Assembly (NCBI GenBank): GCA_023423215.1
Contig: JAFAFZ010000183.1
Span: forward strand, 1-7,148
Length of the DNA stretch: 7,148 nt
Reading direction: 5' to 3'
Source of the DNA: Actinomycetes bacterium
GTDB taxonomy: Bacteria > Actinomycetota > Acidimicrobiia > Acidimicrobiales > Microtrichaceae
The translations under genes were made by a program, and so were the position numbers. The notes below the pieces were generated by a model that was given only the letters and a program-made list of their open reading frames with translations, did not search any database and was not told where the DNA came from. Below are positions 6,179 through 7,148 of this stretch, piece by piece (position 1 is the stretch's first letter; the number at the start of each line of letters is the position of its first letter).

Positions 6179-6184
6179 ACCGTA
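6179..6184 (-). promoter_or_regulatory. Putative -10 box for the LLM oxidoreductase
   Basis: TACGGT on the minus strand ends 5 nt before the ATG at 6173. It is slightly closer than at the hydrolase and exporter genes but still compatible with a leaderless transcript, and no Shine-Dalgarno is available. Confidence 0.35.
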
Positions 6185-6222
6185 CCCAGGCAGCCTCGAC
6201 GCGGCGCGACGTGCCGGGGATG

Positions 6223-6242
6223 CCCCCAGGGCGATCTGGGGG
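6223..6242. repeat. 7-bp inverted repeat CCCCCAG/CTGGGGG
   Basis: CCCCCAG (6223-6229) and CTGGGGG (6236-6242) are exact reverse complements with a 6-nt loop GGCGAT. The element lies about 50 nt upstream of the oxidoreductase start and 80 nt upstream of the membrane-protein start. It lacks a T run on either strand, and neither flanking gene ends here, so a terminator is unlikely; an operator or an RNA leader hairpin is possible. Confidence 0.5.
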
Positions 6243-6307
6243 TCGCGCCGGATGGTCGCCGTCGCGGCGTTGGCCGACGGTGGTGGGGGGGGCGCCACCG
6301 GTGCCCG

Positions 6308-6313
6308 AGGAGG
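6308..6313 (+). promoter_or_regulatory. Ribosome binding site of the membrane-protein gene
   Basis: AGGAGG, a full Shine-Dalgarno, ends 8 nt before the ATG at 6322. It rules out earlier in-frame starts, although the frame is open from 6172. Unlike three other genes here, this one clearly has a leader. Confidence 0.85.
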
Positions 6314-6321
6314 ACCGAACG

Positions 6322-7026
6322 ATGCCCGACACGACCACCCCCCACGCATCGACCGCAGCCCGACCGGCGGGCCCGGTCCCGGCACCGTGGCCCGGCAACG
6401 GCTCGTCCGAGCTGCCGCACTGGCTCGTCGAGCAGCGCAACGAGGGGCGCACACCCGACGACATCGCGACCTCGCTGGTCGCGAGCGGGTGGGACGCCGA
6501 CAGCGCGGCGCGCACCTCGTTGCGCTCGCTGCGTGCCGTCGACCGCCAGACCCTGACCTACGCGTCGCTGACCGTCTCGTCCGGCGTCGCCGCGCTCTCG
6601 ACGGCGTCGGCGGTGCACCTGGGCCTGGCCGGCAACCCGGACCCGATCGCGCTGACGTGGGCGATCACCGTCGCGCTCGTCGCCGCACCGATCGCGCTGC
6701 TGCTCGGACGGCACGCACGACGGGTCGAGCGGCGCTCCGACTTCGTCCTGTGGTCGGCGTCGCGACGGGGGTGGTTCGGCGCGCTCGCCCTCTGCACCGG
6801 CACCGTCGGCGTGGCACGCCTGGTGACCTACCTGTTCTCGGCGGTCGCGACGTTGACCGGCGCGTCCGAGGAGTCCTTCGACCTGGTCGCCGCGGCGCAG
6901 GTGCTGGTCAGCCTGGGTGCTGCCGTGCCGCTGTTCCTGTGGAGCCTGCACGAGTGGCGCCGCTCGGACCTTGTCATGGGTTCACGGGCCGGACGAGCGG
7001 CGGACGGCACGGACCTCGGTGCCTGA
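6322..7026 (+). CDS. Four-helix membrane protein of unknown function
   Basis: I do not recognise this 234-residue protein with certainty. It has three parts. Residues 1-29 are a Pro/Ala/Thr-rich disordered tail. Residues 30-73 form a small charged helical unit, LPHWLVEQRNEGRTPDDIATSLVASGWD and onward, of the kind (hydrophobic helix, then [ST]xxxI, then GW) seen before membrane segments in other actinobacterial proteins. About four transmembrane helices follow, near 80-102, 109-128, 151-173 and 187-208. Basic loops (RHARRVERR at 130-138, and EWRRSD after the last helix) suggest cytosolic placement of those loops and termini. A DUF5671-like assignment is possible but weak. There is no catalytic motif. 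It is divergent from the oxidoreductase and followed 69 nt later by a new gene start in the same direction, so co-transcription with that gene is possible. Confidence 0.8.
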   Translation: MPDTTTPHASTAARPAGPVPAPWPGNGSSELPHWLVEQRNEGRTPDDIATSLVASGWDADSAARTSLRSLRAVDRQTLTYASLTVSSGVAALSTASAVHLGLAGNPDPIALTWAITVALVAAPIALLLGRHARRVERRSDFVLWSASRRGWFGALALCTGTVGVARLVTYLFSAVATLTGASEESFDLVAAAQVLVSLGAAVPLFLWSLHEWRRSDLVMGSRAGRAADGTDLGA

Positions 7027-7082
7027 GCGGGCCGTGGGGCTGGAGGTGGGGCCGCGGGGCGGGGCGGGCAGCCTGGTCCGGT

Positions 7083-7087
7083 GGAGG
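7083..7087 (+). promoter_or_regulatory. Ribosome binding site of the right-edge gene
   Basis: GGAGG ends 8 nt before the GTG at 7096 and is the main reason for calling a gene start there. Confidence 0.6.
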
Positions 7088-7095
7088 CAGGTCCC

Positions 7096-7148
7096 GTGGC
7101 CGAGCGAACCGCATCGCCCCGCCGTCGGGCGGTGCTCGCCGTGAGCGC
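7096..7148 (+). CDS. Start of a gene cut by the right edge; possible exported protein
   Basis: A GTG codon behind a well-placed GGAGG opens a frame that stays open to the end of the window, giving (V/M)AERTASPRRRAVLAVS. A short polar start, a run of three arginines and then a turn to hydrophobic residues is what the n-region of a signal peptide looks like; the twin arginine followed by A-V-L could be a Tat or lipoprotein signal. Only 17 codons are visible, so product and export route are guesses. The preceding 69 nt after the membrane-protein stop are very G-rich and hold no other signal that I can see. Confidence 0.5.
   Translation, partial: MAERTASPRRRAVLAVS

Larger units (their letters stand above)
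6174..6321. promoter_or_regulatory. Divergent intergenic region with dyads and a G8 run
   Basis: These 148 nt separate the oxidoreductase from the membrane-protein gene and contain no convincing ORF. They hold the oxidoreductase -10 candidate, the hairpin at 6223-6242, a CGGTGG/CCACCG inverted repeat at 6278-6283 and 6295-6300, and between these arms a run of eight G (6285-6292). No good -10 box for the membrane-protein gene is seen, so its transcription start cannot be placed. Confidence 0.45.

Noticed and set aside
5047..6951. 634-codon open frame on the minus strand over the TetR end, oxidoreductase and membrane-protein gene
   Set aside because: Arg/Gly/Ala/Pro-rich shadow translation in a different frame from the oxidoreductase; no domain, and it crosses three real genes and two gaps.

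Overview
This is a high-GC (about 70% by eye) chromosomal segment, most likely from an actinobacterium. The support is the extreme G/C preference at third codon positions, an NDMA-dependent (mycofactocin-type) alcohol dehydrogenase, a DrrAB-type exporter, an LLM-class flavin/F420 oxidoreductase, and start codons that sit directly behind TAnnnT -10 boxes, as in actinobacterial leaderless genes. A Nocardioidaceae-like or related lineage is my guess; nothing in the window fixes the genus. I see no rRNA, tRNA, CRISPR array, insertion sequence or phage gene, and no obvious change of base composition along the window.

Layout, left to right. Positions 1-396 (+) hold the 3' part of a small ACT-domain (DUF2241-type) protein. 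An 83-nt gap with a KstR-like inverted repeat leads to the alcohol dehydrogenase (480-1592, +). Next comes a perfect 12-bp/12-bp dyad (1599-1625) lying on the apparent promoter of an alpha/beta hydrolase (1635-2534, +), which resembles the MEST/PEG1 branch of the epoxide hydrolase/haloalkane dehalogenase-like fold. The hydrolase converges, 6 nt apart, with a two-gene ABC-2 exporter operon on the minus strand: ATPase 4363-3368, then permease 3371-2541, joined by an ATGA overlap. A 220-nt divergent region separates the exporter from a TetR-family regulator (4584-5159, +). The regulator converges with an LLM-class oxidoreductase (6173-5199, -). A 148-nt divergent region with a hairpin and a G8 run precedes a four-helix membrane protein of unknown function (6322-7026, +). 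The first 17 codons of another gene, behind a good Shine-Dalgarno, run off the right edge from 7096.

How the parts may work together. The TetR gene and the drrAB-like operon form the usual divergent regulator/exporter unit, in which the regulator probably represses the exporter until a ligand releases it. The dehydrogenase, hydrolase and LLM oxidoreductase are all enzymes that could act on small organic substrates, but no shared pathway is shown by the sequence. The dehydrogenase belongs to a family whose bound nicotinamide cofactor is recycled through mycofactocin; none of the mycofactocin biosynthesis genes lies in this window. The most interesting non-coding signals are the dyad over the hydrolase promoter, the KstR-like site before the dehydrogenase, and a recurring leaderless arrangement (TAnnnT, then 5-7 nt, then the start codon) in front of three genes. 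No clearly new multi-gene system is visible; the window looks like ordinary accessory metabolism plus an exporter.
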